This document shows positions 42,814-54,400 of a stretch of 64,000 nucleotides of DNA, in pieces (the stretch's first letter is position 1; every line of letters begins with the position of its first letter). The notes under the pieces are model-generated. The model had not been told where the DNA came from, ran no database searches, and was given only the letters and a program-made list of their open reading frames with translations. This DNA is from JAWKUK01 sp041398605. GTDB lineage: Bacteria > Planctomycetota > UBA1135 > GCA-002686595. The stretch is taken from positions 1 through 64,000 of the forward strand of contig JAWKUK010000008.1 in the NCBI GenBank assembly GCA_041398605.1, read 5' to 3'. The position numbers and the translations under genes were made by a program.

Positions 42814-43803
42814 TCATCCAGGGCCCAACGACGGCGCGAGGCCCCGTTCGAGCCCTAACACCGTAGTTTGCAGCAGCCGCGTCGCGCGACGCGCGTCGAG
42901 TGAGACATCCCGCGGGCGCGGCGCGCCGGTGTCCACGCTCGCTTGCTCGACCGGTCGCACGAGCGCCGCAGCGTCGTTGCGCGCGAGCCCCATCGCCCCC
43001 AGTACGGCGAGCCCCAATGCATGCCGGGAGACGCGCTCCGGGCCCGCGACGTGCAGGACGCCCGAGACGTTGTGGTCGAGCAGCTCCACGAGCGCCCGCG
43101 CTGCGTTCGAGACCTCGAGCGGCGTGCGGAACTCGTCCACGAAGAGCGGCGGGACCTCGTCGCGCTCGACCGCCGCGAGCAGCGCGTCGCTCGCGCCGAG
43201 CCCGCGCCCCGCAGAGTCCCCATAGAGGAGCGGCAGGCGCGCCACGAGGGCCCCAGGGCACGCCGCCAAGACGGCGCGCTCGCCAGCGAGCTTCGACGCG
43301 CCGTAGACCGAGATCGGCGCGGGCGCTGCGCCCTCAGCGAGCCCGCCGCGCGGCGCGTCCTCGGCGCCGAACACGAGGTCCGTCGAGACATGGATCAAGC
43401 GCGCGCCGTGCCCGTGGCACCAGGCTGCGACCTCGCCGGCGAGCTGCGCGTTGACGCGCTGGGCCAGCGCCGGGTCCTCCTGGCAGTCCTTCGCGCGCGA
43501 CAACGCCGCGCAGTGGATCACCTCGGACGGGTTCACCCGCGCCAAGAACGCGGGGAGGTCCGCCAGGAGATCGACCGGGATCCACTGCGCCGCGTCGCGC
43601 GGCGTGGTGTAACGGGGCGCGAGCAGCACCTCGCGCCCGGCCGCGACGACGAGCCGCCCCAAGGGGTCGGCGAAGGTCGCCTCGCGCTGCGCGCGGGCCA
43701 CGGCGGCGCCGACGACGTGCGCGCCGAGGAAGCCCGTCGCGCCCGTGATGAGCGTCGGGCGCTCGAGGTCGCCTTGGGGGTCACTCTGAGTAGGGTTGGC
43801 CAT
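42814..43803 (-). CDS. RmlD-like NAD(P)-dependent sugar reductase/epimerase
   Basis: 329 aa, ATG start. Extended short-chain dehydrogenase: TLITGATGFLGAHVV is the GxxGxxG dinucleotide loop, CAALSRAKDCQEDP is the RmlD-like stretch, HVSTDLVFG the catalytic Ser/Thr strand and YGASKLAGE the YxxxK site. EFRTPLEVSNAARALVEL matches dTDP-4-dehydrorhamnose reductases. A cytoplasmic nucleotide-sugar enzyme is expected. The companion rmlA/B/C genes are not in the window, so rhamnose synthesis is not proven. Divergent from kdsA with only 41 nt between starts, suggesting a shared promoter region and a common role in surface polysaccharide. Confidence 0.82.
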   Translation of the reverse strand: MANPTQSDPQGDLERPTLITGATGFLGAHVVGAAVARAQREATFADPLGRLVVAAGREVLLAPRYTTPRDAAQWIPVDLLADLPAFLARVNPSEVIHCAALSRAKDCQEDPALAQRVNAQLAGEVAAWCHGHGARLIHVSTDLVFGAEDAPRGGLAEGAAPAPISVYGASKLAGERAVLAACPGALVARLPLLYGDSAGRGLGASDALLAAVERDEVPPLFVDEFRTPLEVSNAARALVELLDHNVSGVLHVAGPERVSRHALGLAVLGAMGLARNDAAALVRPVEQASVDTGAPRPRDVSLDARRATRLLQTTVLGLERGLAPSLGPG

Positions 43804-43844
43804 GCAAGCGCGAGTTCTAACACGCGCTGCGCTACGCTTCCCCC

Positions 43845-44675
43845 ATGACCTCCGTTCGCCCAGTCGAGGTCGCCGGCACGCAGCTCGGCGACGGCCGCCT
43901 CTTCTTCATCGCGGGCCCGTGCGTGCTCGAGAACCGCGCGCTCGCGTTCGAGATCGCAGGGACCCTCAAGGACCTCTTTGCGGCCTGCGGCGCGCCGTTT
44001 GTCTTCAAGGCGAGCTACGACAAGGCCAACCGCTCGAGCCTCGGCGGCGGGCGAGGGGTCGGCGTCGAGGAGGGCCTCGGCTGGCTCGCAGAGATCCGCG
44101 CGGAGCTCGGCGTGCCGACGTTGACCGACGTGCACCAGCCCGACCAGTGCGCGCTCGCGGCGCACGCCGTAGACGTCCTGCAGATCCCGGCCTTCCTCTG
44201 TCGCCAGACGGACCTCCTGGTGGCGGCCGCCGCGACGGGCAAGGTCGTCAACGTGAAGAAGGGCCAGTTCCTCGCGCCGTGGGACATGGGCAACGTCGCG
44301 AAGAAGATCACGGACAGCGGCAACCCGAATGTCCTGCTCACCGAGCGCGGCGTGACCCACGGCTACGGGCGGCTCGTCGTCGACATGACAGGCTTCCGTG
44401 ACATGCGCGCGACCGGGCACCCGGTCGTGTTCGACGCGACGCACTCGGTGCAACGCCCCGGCGCGCTCGGGACATCGACGGGCGGCGACCGCACGCTCGC
44501 GCCGACGCTCGCGCGCGCGGCGGTCGCGACCGGCGACGTGGACGGGCTCTTCTGCGAGGTCCACCCGCGACCAGACACGTCGCCGAGCGACGGCCCGAAC
44601 ATGCTCGAGCTCGCGACATTCGGCGAGGTCGTCGAGCGGCTCCTCGCCGTGCACGCGGCGGCGAAGCCGGCTTGA
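43845..44675 (+). CDS. kdsA: 3-deoxy-8-phosphooctulonate synthase (KDO-8-P synthase)
   Basis: 276 aa, ATG start. Condenses arabinose-5-phosphate with phosphoenolpyruvate to Kdo-8-phosphate in the cytoplasm. IAGPCVLENR, FKASYDKANRSS, LTDVHQPDQ, IPAFLCRQTDLL, NVKKGQFLAPWDM, FDATHSVQRPG and EVHPRPDTSPSDGPNML are all diagnostic. Cys26 stands where E. coli has Asn26, and His200, Glu238 and Asp249 complete the metal site, so this is a class II (metal-dependent) enzyme like that of Aquifex. With lpxB it shows an intact Kdo-lipid A route. Confidence 0.96.
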   Translation: MTSVRPVEVAGTQLGDGRLFFIAGPCVLENRALAFEIAGTLKDLFAACGAPFVFKASYDKANRSSLGGGRGVGVEEGLGWLAEIRAELGVPTLTDVHQPDQCALAAHAVDVLQIPAFLCRQTDLLVAAAATGKVVNVKKGQFLAPWDMGNVAKKITDSGNPNVLLTERGVTHGYGRLVVDMTGFRDMRATGHPVVFDATHSVQRPGALGTSTGGDRTLAPTLARAAVATGDVDGLFCEVHPRPDTSPSDGPNMLELATFGEVVERLLAVHAAAKPA

Positions 44676-44697
44676 TCGGCGAACCTGACCGCAGGCG

Positions 44698-46368
44698 TCA
44701 TTCGCCCGCGAGCAGGTCGCGCCCGTCCACGGGCGCGGCGCACGGGACGCCGATCCGCGCGAGCAGCGTCGGGACGACGTCGACGGAGCCCGCGTGGTCG
44801 CTGCGCACGCCGCGGGGGATGCCCGCGCCGAGGAAGACGAGCGGCACCTCGCGGTCGTAAGGGTAACACGTCCCGTGGCTCGTCCCCGTGCCGCGGCCGA
44901 GCAGCGTCCAGGGCGCGTTGCGGAACACCACGTCGTAGGAGCGCTCCGCGTCGAATGAGTTGACGAAGAGCGCGCGCCATGGGTCGCCAGCCTCTGTCTC
45001 GGGCGCCGCGAGCTCGTCGAACGTGTACGCGGTCGCGAGCCAGCTCCCGGCGCGGATCGCCCCCACGGCTGCGTCGCGCGCGACCTTGCGGGCCTCGGCG
45101 AGGTCAATGCCCAGCTCCGCGACGCGCGCGTGATCGAGGATGAAGCCCTCGCCATCGGACTTCTTCTCGAGGCGCTCGCCGTAGCGCTCGCTGAGCGCCG
45201 CGCGGATCGCGTCACGCGTCGCGCGCAGCTCGCCGGTGTCGACGCGCCGCGCGCCGACCAGGCCCGCGACCATGTGCTCGGGCAGCGGCAGCACGCCGTG
45301 GTCCGCGGACAACGCCGCGGTCCAGCGCCCTGCGCCGACCTGCTCGTCGAGCTGCGCAAAGAGCGCGCCGAGCTCACGGTCGAGGCGCAGCACGACGTCC
45401 GTGACCTCGTGGCTGAACGGCCCGTTCGCGTGGCCGACCGTGTCCGTCGCAGAGAAGGACAGTGTCAACACGTCGGGCACGTCGTCGAGGCCGAGGCCTT
45501 CGCGAGCGATGGCCACGCGCGCGAGCCGGGCGACACACTCGTCGACCAGCGCGGAGCTGTAGACGAGCGTCGCGAGGCGCCCGAGCTCGCCGCGGTCCGC
45601 GCGGTCCTTCACCTCCAGGAGCTGGTACGGGAAGCCGCGCCCGAAGGGGCCGAAGACCGCCTCGCCGTCGCGATCGTCGCGCGCGGTGCCCAGCGCTTCG
45701 AGGCCGGTCGTGCGCAGCGGCTCCCAGCGCCAGCCAGAGCAGAGCTCGAGCCACGTCTCGTTCCAGGCCTGAGCCCAAGCGGGGAGCGCTCGGCAATACG
45801 CCGTCGTCGACTCGAAGCCGCCGTCCGCGCGGTCCCACCAGAGGACTGCGTCGCCCGCCCGCCCCGTCATCCCGATCGCGCTGCGGTCCTTGCCTGCGAT
45901 CGAGACGACCTTCGCGGCGGGGTACGCCGCGCGCACGCGCTCGGCCAGCGCCGGCGCGCGCATGTGCGCCGGTCCGCGGCCGCGGTCGGGCCCGACCTCG
46001 AGCACCCCCATGGACGTGACGCGCGCTTCGCCGTCCTGGGCGAGGCAGTACGTCGTGCGCTGCTCATCCGTGAGCCACATGTCGTTCCCGACGATGCCGT
46101 GGGTCCGCGGGAGGCAGCCCGTGCCAAGGGTCGTGTGCCCCGGCCCCGTCTCGGTCGCGGCATAGTCGAGGGTCGCCGCGCGGAACTCGAGCCCCTCGCG
46201 CAGCATGCGGCCGAGGCCGCCGTCGAGCAGCGGCGCGAGGCGCGTCAGCTGGTCGGGTCGCATCTGGTCGACGGAGATCACGACCAGCAGGCGCGGCGCG
46301 TCGACGACGGGCGGAGACACGGCGAGCAGCGCCGCCACGAGGGCATCGATCAGAGGCATCACAGGCAT
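44698..46368 (-). CDS. PafA-like alkaline phosphatase family protein
   Basis: 556 aa from the ATG at 46368, which begins a hydrophobic leader (MPLIDALVAALLAVSPPVVDA); 80 more codons are open upstream, but that stretch overlaps the riboswitch locus on the other strand. Alkaline phosphatase superfamily: DQMRPDQL (metal Asp), ETGPGHTTLGTG with the nucleophile Thr74, GIVGNDMW (Asn) and GKDRSAIG (Lys160, Arg162). The Lys-x-Arg pair is what I recall for phosphate monoesterases such as PafA (K162, R164), not for the diesterases. SADHGVLPLPEH and FLGAGIPRG complete the site. Exported Pi-releasing enzyme, convergent with kdsA. Confidence 0.85.
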   Translation of the reverse strand: MPVMPLIDALVAALLAVSPPVVDAPRLLVVISVDQMRPDQLTRLAPLLDGGLGRMLREGLEFRAATLDYAATETGPGHTTLGTGCLPRTHGIVGNDMWLTDEQRTTYCLAQDGEARVTSMGVLEVGPDRGRGPAHMRAPALAERVRAAYPAAKVVSIAGKDRSAIGMTGRAGDAVLWWDRADGGFESTTAYCRALPAWAQAWNETWLELCSGWRWEPLRTTGLEALGTARDDRDGEAVFGPFGRGFPYQLLEVKDRADRGELGRLATLVYSSALVDECVARLARVAIAREGLGLDDVPDVLTLSFSATDTVGHANGPFSHEVTDVVLRLDRELGALFAQLDEQVGAGRWTAALSADHGVLPLPEHMVAGLVGARRVDTGELRATRDAIRAALSERYGERLEKKSDGEGFILDHARVAELGIDLAEARKVARDAAVGAIRAGSWLATAYTFDELAAPETEAGDPWRALFVNSFDAERSYDVVFRNAPWTLLGRGTGTSHGTCYPYDREVPLVFLGAGIPRGVRSDHAGSVDVVPTLLARIGVPCAAPVDGRDLLAGE

Positions 46369-46457
46369 AGTGTGCGCGAAATGCGGGCCCCGCGACAGGC
46401 CTCGCGACGCCTGCAGCCGCGCGCAAACTCCACGCGTCCAGCGACTTGTGTCGGTCC

Positions 46458-46470
46458 GGAAAACGTTTCC
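46458..46470. promoter_or_regulatory. LacI-operator-like palindrome
   Basis: GGAAAACGTTTCC contains the perfect 8-bp palindrome AAACGTTT centred on CG and flanking GG/CC, resembling LacI-family operators. It is in the divergent promoter region of the phosphatase gene and the riboswitch transcript. No LacI-type regulator is in the window. Confidence 0.3.
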
Positions 46471-46524
46471 ACACGGCCCGACTGGCCAAATGCAACTTCC
46501 TGGATATCCTGTGTCGCTCCGAAG

Positions 46525-46608
46525 GTGACGCGAGAAGGGCAAACCGGGTGCGAACCCGGGACGCAAAGCCGAGGGTCCCACGTGGACAGCCTGGCCGCCG
46601 AACGTCAT
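46525..46608 (+). promoter_or_regulatory. Cyclic di-GMP-I (GEMM) riboswitch aptamer
   Basis: The core AGGGCAAACC ... GACGCAAAGCC is the nearly invariant signature of class I c-di-GMP riboswitches (Rfam GEMM). Between the two halves the P2 stem CCGGGT-GCGA-ACCCGG carries a GNRA tetraloop, as the fold requires. P1 closes with GTGACG (46525-46530) against CGTCAT (46603-46608), including one G-U pair. The 3' part has a GTCC/GGAC stem followed by CAGCCTGGCCGCCGA, comparable with the conserved AGCC-GG-GCCGA end of P3. It precedes the 101-aa ORF at 46816 on the same strand. On or off type cannot be read from the platform. Confidence 0.88.
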
Positions 46609-46815
46609 CCGACCGAGGTCCTAGGACCGTCACCCGAAGAGCGCCACGGGATTTGTTCCCGCTTCGGATGTGAAGGGTCATGGGGCCAGGGTCGGCAGTA
46701 CGTGTCTTTCCTTGCCCAACGCCCTCGGGGTCGGCCGCTCGGTCGGCCCCGGGGACGCCTCCTCCACCCCCGTACGCGGCGAGTCCCACACGACAGGACT
46801 CAAAGGACGTACCCC

Positions 46816-47121
46816 ATGGAGAACAGCGGATTCAAGGCGATGACGGGCGAGCGCGAGGGCGCTCGCGACGGCCTCGGCTCCGCATGCAGCGAGCTCCCGT
46901 CCGCTTCACGGCGGCGGGGCACCGGGATTGGCGCATGTGGGGACCTGCGCCGCTCCGGTTCAGTTGGAGGGGCGTTTGCCATGCACGCAGGGGATGGTGC
47001 GTGGCGGACGACGGAAGGAAACGTGCGCGCCCCGGAGTGTGGGGACTCTCCGCGTGTGCGCGCCGCCCGGCTTGGTGACCTTCGGGGTGCCAAGATCGCA
47101 AGGGGGACGCTGTCGGCCTAG
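46816..47121 (+). CDS. Orphan small protein downstream of c-di-GMP riboswitch
   Basis: 101 aa, ATG preceded by AAAGGA at 9 nt spacing, a good ribosome site for this genome; an internal ATG at 46981 also has GGAGG 12 nt upstream and would give 46 aa. The product is Arg/Gly-rich and basic, with Cys at three places and no signal peptide or membrane helix. I recognise no family. It is flanked by a riboswitch upstream and a canonical intrinsic terminator 50 nt after its stop, which argues for a real transcription unit. Whether the unit works as protein or RNA is open. Confidence 0.5.
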   Translation: MENSGFKAMTGEREGARDGLGSACSELPSASRRRGTGIGACGDLRRSGSVGGAFAMHAGDGAWRTTEGNVRAPECGDSPRVRAARLGDLRGAKIARGTLSA

Positions 47122-47171
47122 CCGAGAGCATGCGATCGCTTCGCGCGCGCTGCGCGCGTTGCCGGGATCCT

Positions 47172-47208
47172 GGGGACCCGGGCCTTCGGGCCCGGGTCCT
47201 CTTTTTTT
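47172..47208 (+). terminator. Rho-independent terminator of the riboswitch transcript
   Basis: GACCCGGGCC-TTCG-GGCCCGGGTC (perfect 10-bp stem, UUCG tetraloop, extendable by neighbouring G-C pairs) is followed by CTC and seven T at 47202-47208. It is the only terminator in the window with a clear T-run. Confidence 0.92.
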
Positions 47209-47287
47209 GCCCGCGGCGGTTGCCCGCGAACACCGAGCGCGGGAGGGCGGGCAGGACGAGGAGAGCCGAGTGGTCGCAGAGCCGCGG

Positions 47288-47821
47288 TCATCCCGCGAGC
47301 TCGCTGCGCAGCCACGCGCGCGCCATCTGCCAGTCGCCTTCGACCGTGCGCAGCGACACCTCGAGCTCCTGGGCGACCTCGGGCAACGTCAGGCCGCCCA
47401 GCAGGCGCAATTCAGCCACGCGCGCGTGGCGCTCATTGAGCTGCGCGAGGCGCGTCAACACATCGTCGAGGGCCACGACATCGAACTGCTGCGGCGCCTC
47501 CGCGGACGCGCCAGCCTCGAGCTGCACGCCTGGCGCGCGCTGGCCGCGCTTCTGGGCGACGTGGGCGCGCGCGTGGTCCTGCAACACTTGCCGCATCGCG
47601 CGCGCTGCGAGCGCGAGGAAGTGCCCTCGGTCGTTCACGTCGCGCCTGCCGCGCGACAGCTTCAGCCAGACCTCGTTGACGAGCGCCGTCGGCTGCAAGG
47701 TGTGATCGACGCGCTGCTGGCGCAGCGCCGCGCGCGCGAGCGTGCGCAGCTCTTCGTACACACCTTCGAAGGTCGGGTCGGAGCCAGGTGCAGGCTCTGC
47801 GTCCGGGGGCAGCTCGTCCAT
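47288..47821 (-). CDS. ECF-like sigma factor (TIGR02999 type)
   Basis: 177 aa from the ATG at 47821 (18 more codons are open upstream). Region 2: VYEELRTLARAALRQQ ... PTALVNEVWLKLSRG ... HFLALAARAMRQVLQDHARAH. Region 4: LNERHARVAELRLLGGLTLPEVAQEL with HTH EVSLRTVEGDWQMARAWLR. Same group as the factor at 38541-39107. It lies 84 nt downstream of the WD40 kinase gene on the same strand, so the order is kinase then sigma, the reverse of the other pair in this window. Confidence 0.9.
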   Translation of the reverse strand: MDELPPDAEPAPGSDPTFEGVYEELRTLARAALRQQRVDHTLQPTALVNEVWLKLSRGRRDVNDRGHFLALAARAMRQVLQDHARAHVAQKRGQRAPGVQLEAGASAEAPQQFDVVALDDVLTRLAQLNERHARVAELRLLGGLTLPEVAQELEVSLRTVEGDWQMARAWLRSELAG

Positions 47822-47905
47822 CTGCCGGCCATGATAGGACCCACGGGGCGCCGCGACGGTCGGGGACCTCAGCAAGCTCCGGCGGACCCCGCGGCCCCCA
47901 CCTTG

Positions 47906-51106
<3,201 letters not shown>

Positions 51107-51440
51107 CGACGGGGGAGCGGCCAGCGGCGAGGTTAACCGCGGTCGGCTCACGGCGACGCCTCACGCACCATGTCACTTGCACGCCGAAACGCGCCGCGAC
51201 CCGCAACTTCGAGGCCCAATTCCGGGCTCGTGGCCCCGCTTGCAGACCCTGCGCGCGTGCGCGTCCTCCGTCCGAAGGCTCGCAGCCGCAGATCGGCGCG
51301 GCTTCCTTGCGGGATCCGCGCCCAGTTCCCGTGTACCAGTCGTCCGCCCCACGCGGCGAGTGAACGACGCGCGCTGCCCCGGGTGCTAACCCGGGCGCTG
51401 CCCCCGCCCCGCGCCCACGGATCCCCGACGACCCCCTCCG
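51107..51440. other. Divergent promoter region of kinase and MACPF genes
   Basis: 334 nt without coding signal. A hairpin or operator-like repeat CCCGGGT-GCTA-ACCCGGG (51378-51395) sits 45 nt before the MACPF start. Weak promoter-like sequence only; no small gene or RNA recognised. Confidence 0.4.
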
Positions 51441-54400
51441 ATGACACCGGCCCCCATTCATTGCGCTGCGGCGCTCCCGTGCCTCAGCCTGATCTGCGCG
51501 GCGCTCGCGACGTCGAGCGCTGCCTGGGCCGACGAGACCAACATGCTCGAGGTCCGCGCGGGCGAGGCGGTCGAGCTGCCGACCCACGGCTTCGTGGACC
51601 TCGCGCGCGAAGGCGCGATCGAGTTCTGGTACCGGCACCAATCCGACCAACAAGCGCGCAGGGCGTTCACCGAGAAGGAGTTCACCGAGGAGGCCTACTC
51701 GGTCGTGCTCGCCGTCGGAGAGGGCGAGGACCTGGCCTTCGCCGTCGTCATCGGGCCGGGCACACGCGACGACCAAGCGAGCGTCGGGGTGCTGAACGAC
51801 CTCAGCGACCTCGCGGATCGGAGCAAGCTCAATGGCGCGCTCGCGCGCCTCAGCCAGAAGGACGACTTCGGGGGCCGCGCGACGATCCAGTTCGTGAAAG
51901 GCGCCACGTACCACATCCTGATCGCGAAGCAGCGCGACCGGGCAGGGCTGCGGGTCTTCGTCGACGGGCGGCTGCAGGGGACGCTGAACACGGAGTTCGG
52001 GGACACCCTTGGCCGGTCGATCCTGCTGGGGCAGGCCCCCGCTGCGTTTGGCGCGGCGCAAGCGCCGCCTCCGATCTTCCCCTTCGACGGGTCGATCGGC
52101 GGCCTGCGGATCTGGCGCACCGGCGACTTCGAAGAGTCCGGCGCCACGCGCCTCGCGAAGTTCGGGCGCCTGATCGAGGTCGCGGACTTGACGACGCTCC
52201 CCGAGTACGGCGCGCTCACCGCCTATGGGGACTTCGTCGGCGAGCGCTGGGACGCAGCGGGGCTGCAGCGCGTCCGCGGCGCGGCCCCGAGGTTGCGCCT
52301 CGCCGACCCCTTGGCAGGGACGTGGGTCCCGGAGGGCGCGAGCGTCACGCAGCGGCGCGCCGACGCGAGCGTGTTCGAGGACTACCCCGTGTACACGTTC
52401 GTGCCCGCGACCGCGACGCCGTTGCCGCTGCAGCGCGCGGACCGCGCGTACAACGTCTTCGAGGACAGCAACTACATCGGCACCCTCGCCGCTGCAGGCG
52501 GCGGCGCCCCCGAACGCTGGACGTTCCAGCACGCGGACGGCTGGTCGCAGCTCACCGTCGAGCACACCGCGCTCGGCTTGGAGCGCAAGCTGCGCTGGAG
52601 CCTCGCAGGGATGCCGCGCGACCGCGCCTTCGCCGGCGCGCGCTCAGGCACGGTCGTGCTGCAGCGGCGCACCCTCGACGAGCTCGGGATCACGAGCCCG
52701 TCGGCGCAGCGCTTGACGCCGCAAGAGGCGGCGGAGCGCAGCCGGAACGACGACATGACGATGGTGTTCCTGTACACCGCCTACCCCAAGTTCTTCGACC
52801 AGCTCTACGGCAGCTACAACATCGTCAAGATGGACCCGTGGAACCTCTTCGAGAGCGGGGTCGGGACCGATCGGAATGTGCTCCGCGCGCCGACCGCCGA
52901 CCAGATGTTCCTGCTCAACAAGAGCGAACAACTGATCATGCCGTACGACCTCGAGGTCCTGCAGTCGCAGCTCTCGCTCGACAACTCGACGTCGAAGTTG
53001 GTCTCGACCGCGAGCGACTACAACTCGGCGCTCACGAGCCGCATCGGGGCCGGCGTCAGCGGCTCGGTGACGGTCGGGACAGGCGCGGCGTCGCCGGTCT
53101 CCGCGTCCGGGACCGTGAACATGAGCGTTGTCGTCCAGTCGGAGACGGTGCGCGAGCTCGCGCGCCAGGACAGCGCGAGCACCGAGAAGATCCTGCGCAG
53201 CAAGTGGGACAAGAAGTACACGCTCTTGCACCGCAAGGAGGTGACGCGGATCAGCGACGAGTACGCGGACGCGCTGCGTACGCTGCAAGCGGAGTGCTCG
53301 GGCGCGTCGCCGGACGCATGGCGCCGGCGCGCGTTCGCCTTCTTCGACACCTGGGGGACCCACTACCCGTTCGCGACGGTCTTCGGCAGCCTCGAGCTGA
53401 CCGAGACGACCGTGAACGATGAGATGCGCATGGCGTCCGTGAACCAGCAGGGCTCGTTCGAGGTCACGATCAACGAAGGGAAGACGGGGGCGACTGGCGC
53501 GGAGAAGGCCGGGTCGACCTCGTCGTTGAAGACGGGCACGACGCTCGTGCGCGCGTTTGGCACCGAGCAAGCGCCGGTGCCGATCGCCGTGGACCTGCGC
53601 CCGCTGCACGACTTGCTGACGCCGCAGCAGTTCCCGCACGAGCCGCAGATCTATATCGAGCTGCGTCACTTGCTCGGGAACTTGCTGAACGAGTACCGCG
53701 CCCAACGCCTCACGGACGCGGTCGACGCGCTACCGCCCGCGCAGCGCGCGCGCGCATCGAGCGCCTTGGCTGCGCTGGGCTCGCGCGCGGAGGCGCCGCC
53801 CGAGTACAAGCTCCTAGGCGTGCGTTACACAGGCGTCAGCGCACGGGGCCCGGGCGGCCAAGGCAGCGGGCTCGAGACGATCGCGAGGTTGATGTCTGCG
53901 GACATCGACTTCGCGCTCGACGGCAGCATCGACTTCATCCCCTCGGTGACTCGCGCGGACGGCTACCATCGCAGGACAAACAGCGACCCTGCGCGTCCGG
54001 TGCGCATCGATGTCCCGCCGGCGCTGCGCGCAGAGGCCGACGCGTTCCTCGCGGCGAACCCGCGGATCCAGGTCGTCGGGCCGACGAAGCCGACAGACGA
54101 GACGCGCGTCTTGAGGATCGGCGCCGAGCGCACGAGCGTCGAGCGCTTCGGCGCGCCGCTCCGGCGTGAGCTGCTGGTCAAGGTGCCCAAGGGCGCGCTC
54201 GAGGACTTCGTGTACGTCCAGGTCCGAGCCGACTTCCAGCTCGGTGGCCCGTTGGACCCGGATATGGAGTCGATGTTCAGCTCGTTGTTCGGGGGCACGC
54301 CGCCCCAGGCGAAGTCGCTCTCGCCGTGGTATCTCCTGCGCAGCGAGCTCCACCGCCCGGCAGGCCAGAACCCGATCCTGAACCTCAAGAACAGCGCGGG

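Larger units (their letters stand above)
46369..46815. other. Regulatory region: divergent promoters, riboswitch and leader
   Basis: 447 nt between the phosphatase start (minus) and the small ORF at 46816 (plus). It contains the palindrome at 46458-46470, a possible -10 (TATCCT, about 46505), the c-di-GMP-I aptamer (46525-46608) and then about 200 nt of leader. In that leader are the palindrome GGTCCTAGGACC near 46619 and the stem CCGAAG...CTTCGG with an inner CGGGA/TCCCG pair at about 46636-46669, plus a GC stem GGGGTCGG/TCGGCCCC near 46732-46757. These could be the expression platform. Confidence 0.55.

Noticed and set aside
45130..46815. Long upstream extension of the small-ORF frame at 46816
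   Set aside because: It is antisense to the PafA-like gene and crosses the riboswitch; only the part from 46816 has a ribosome site.
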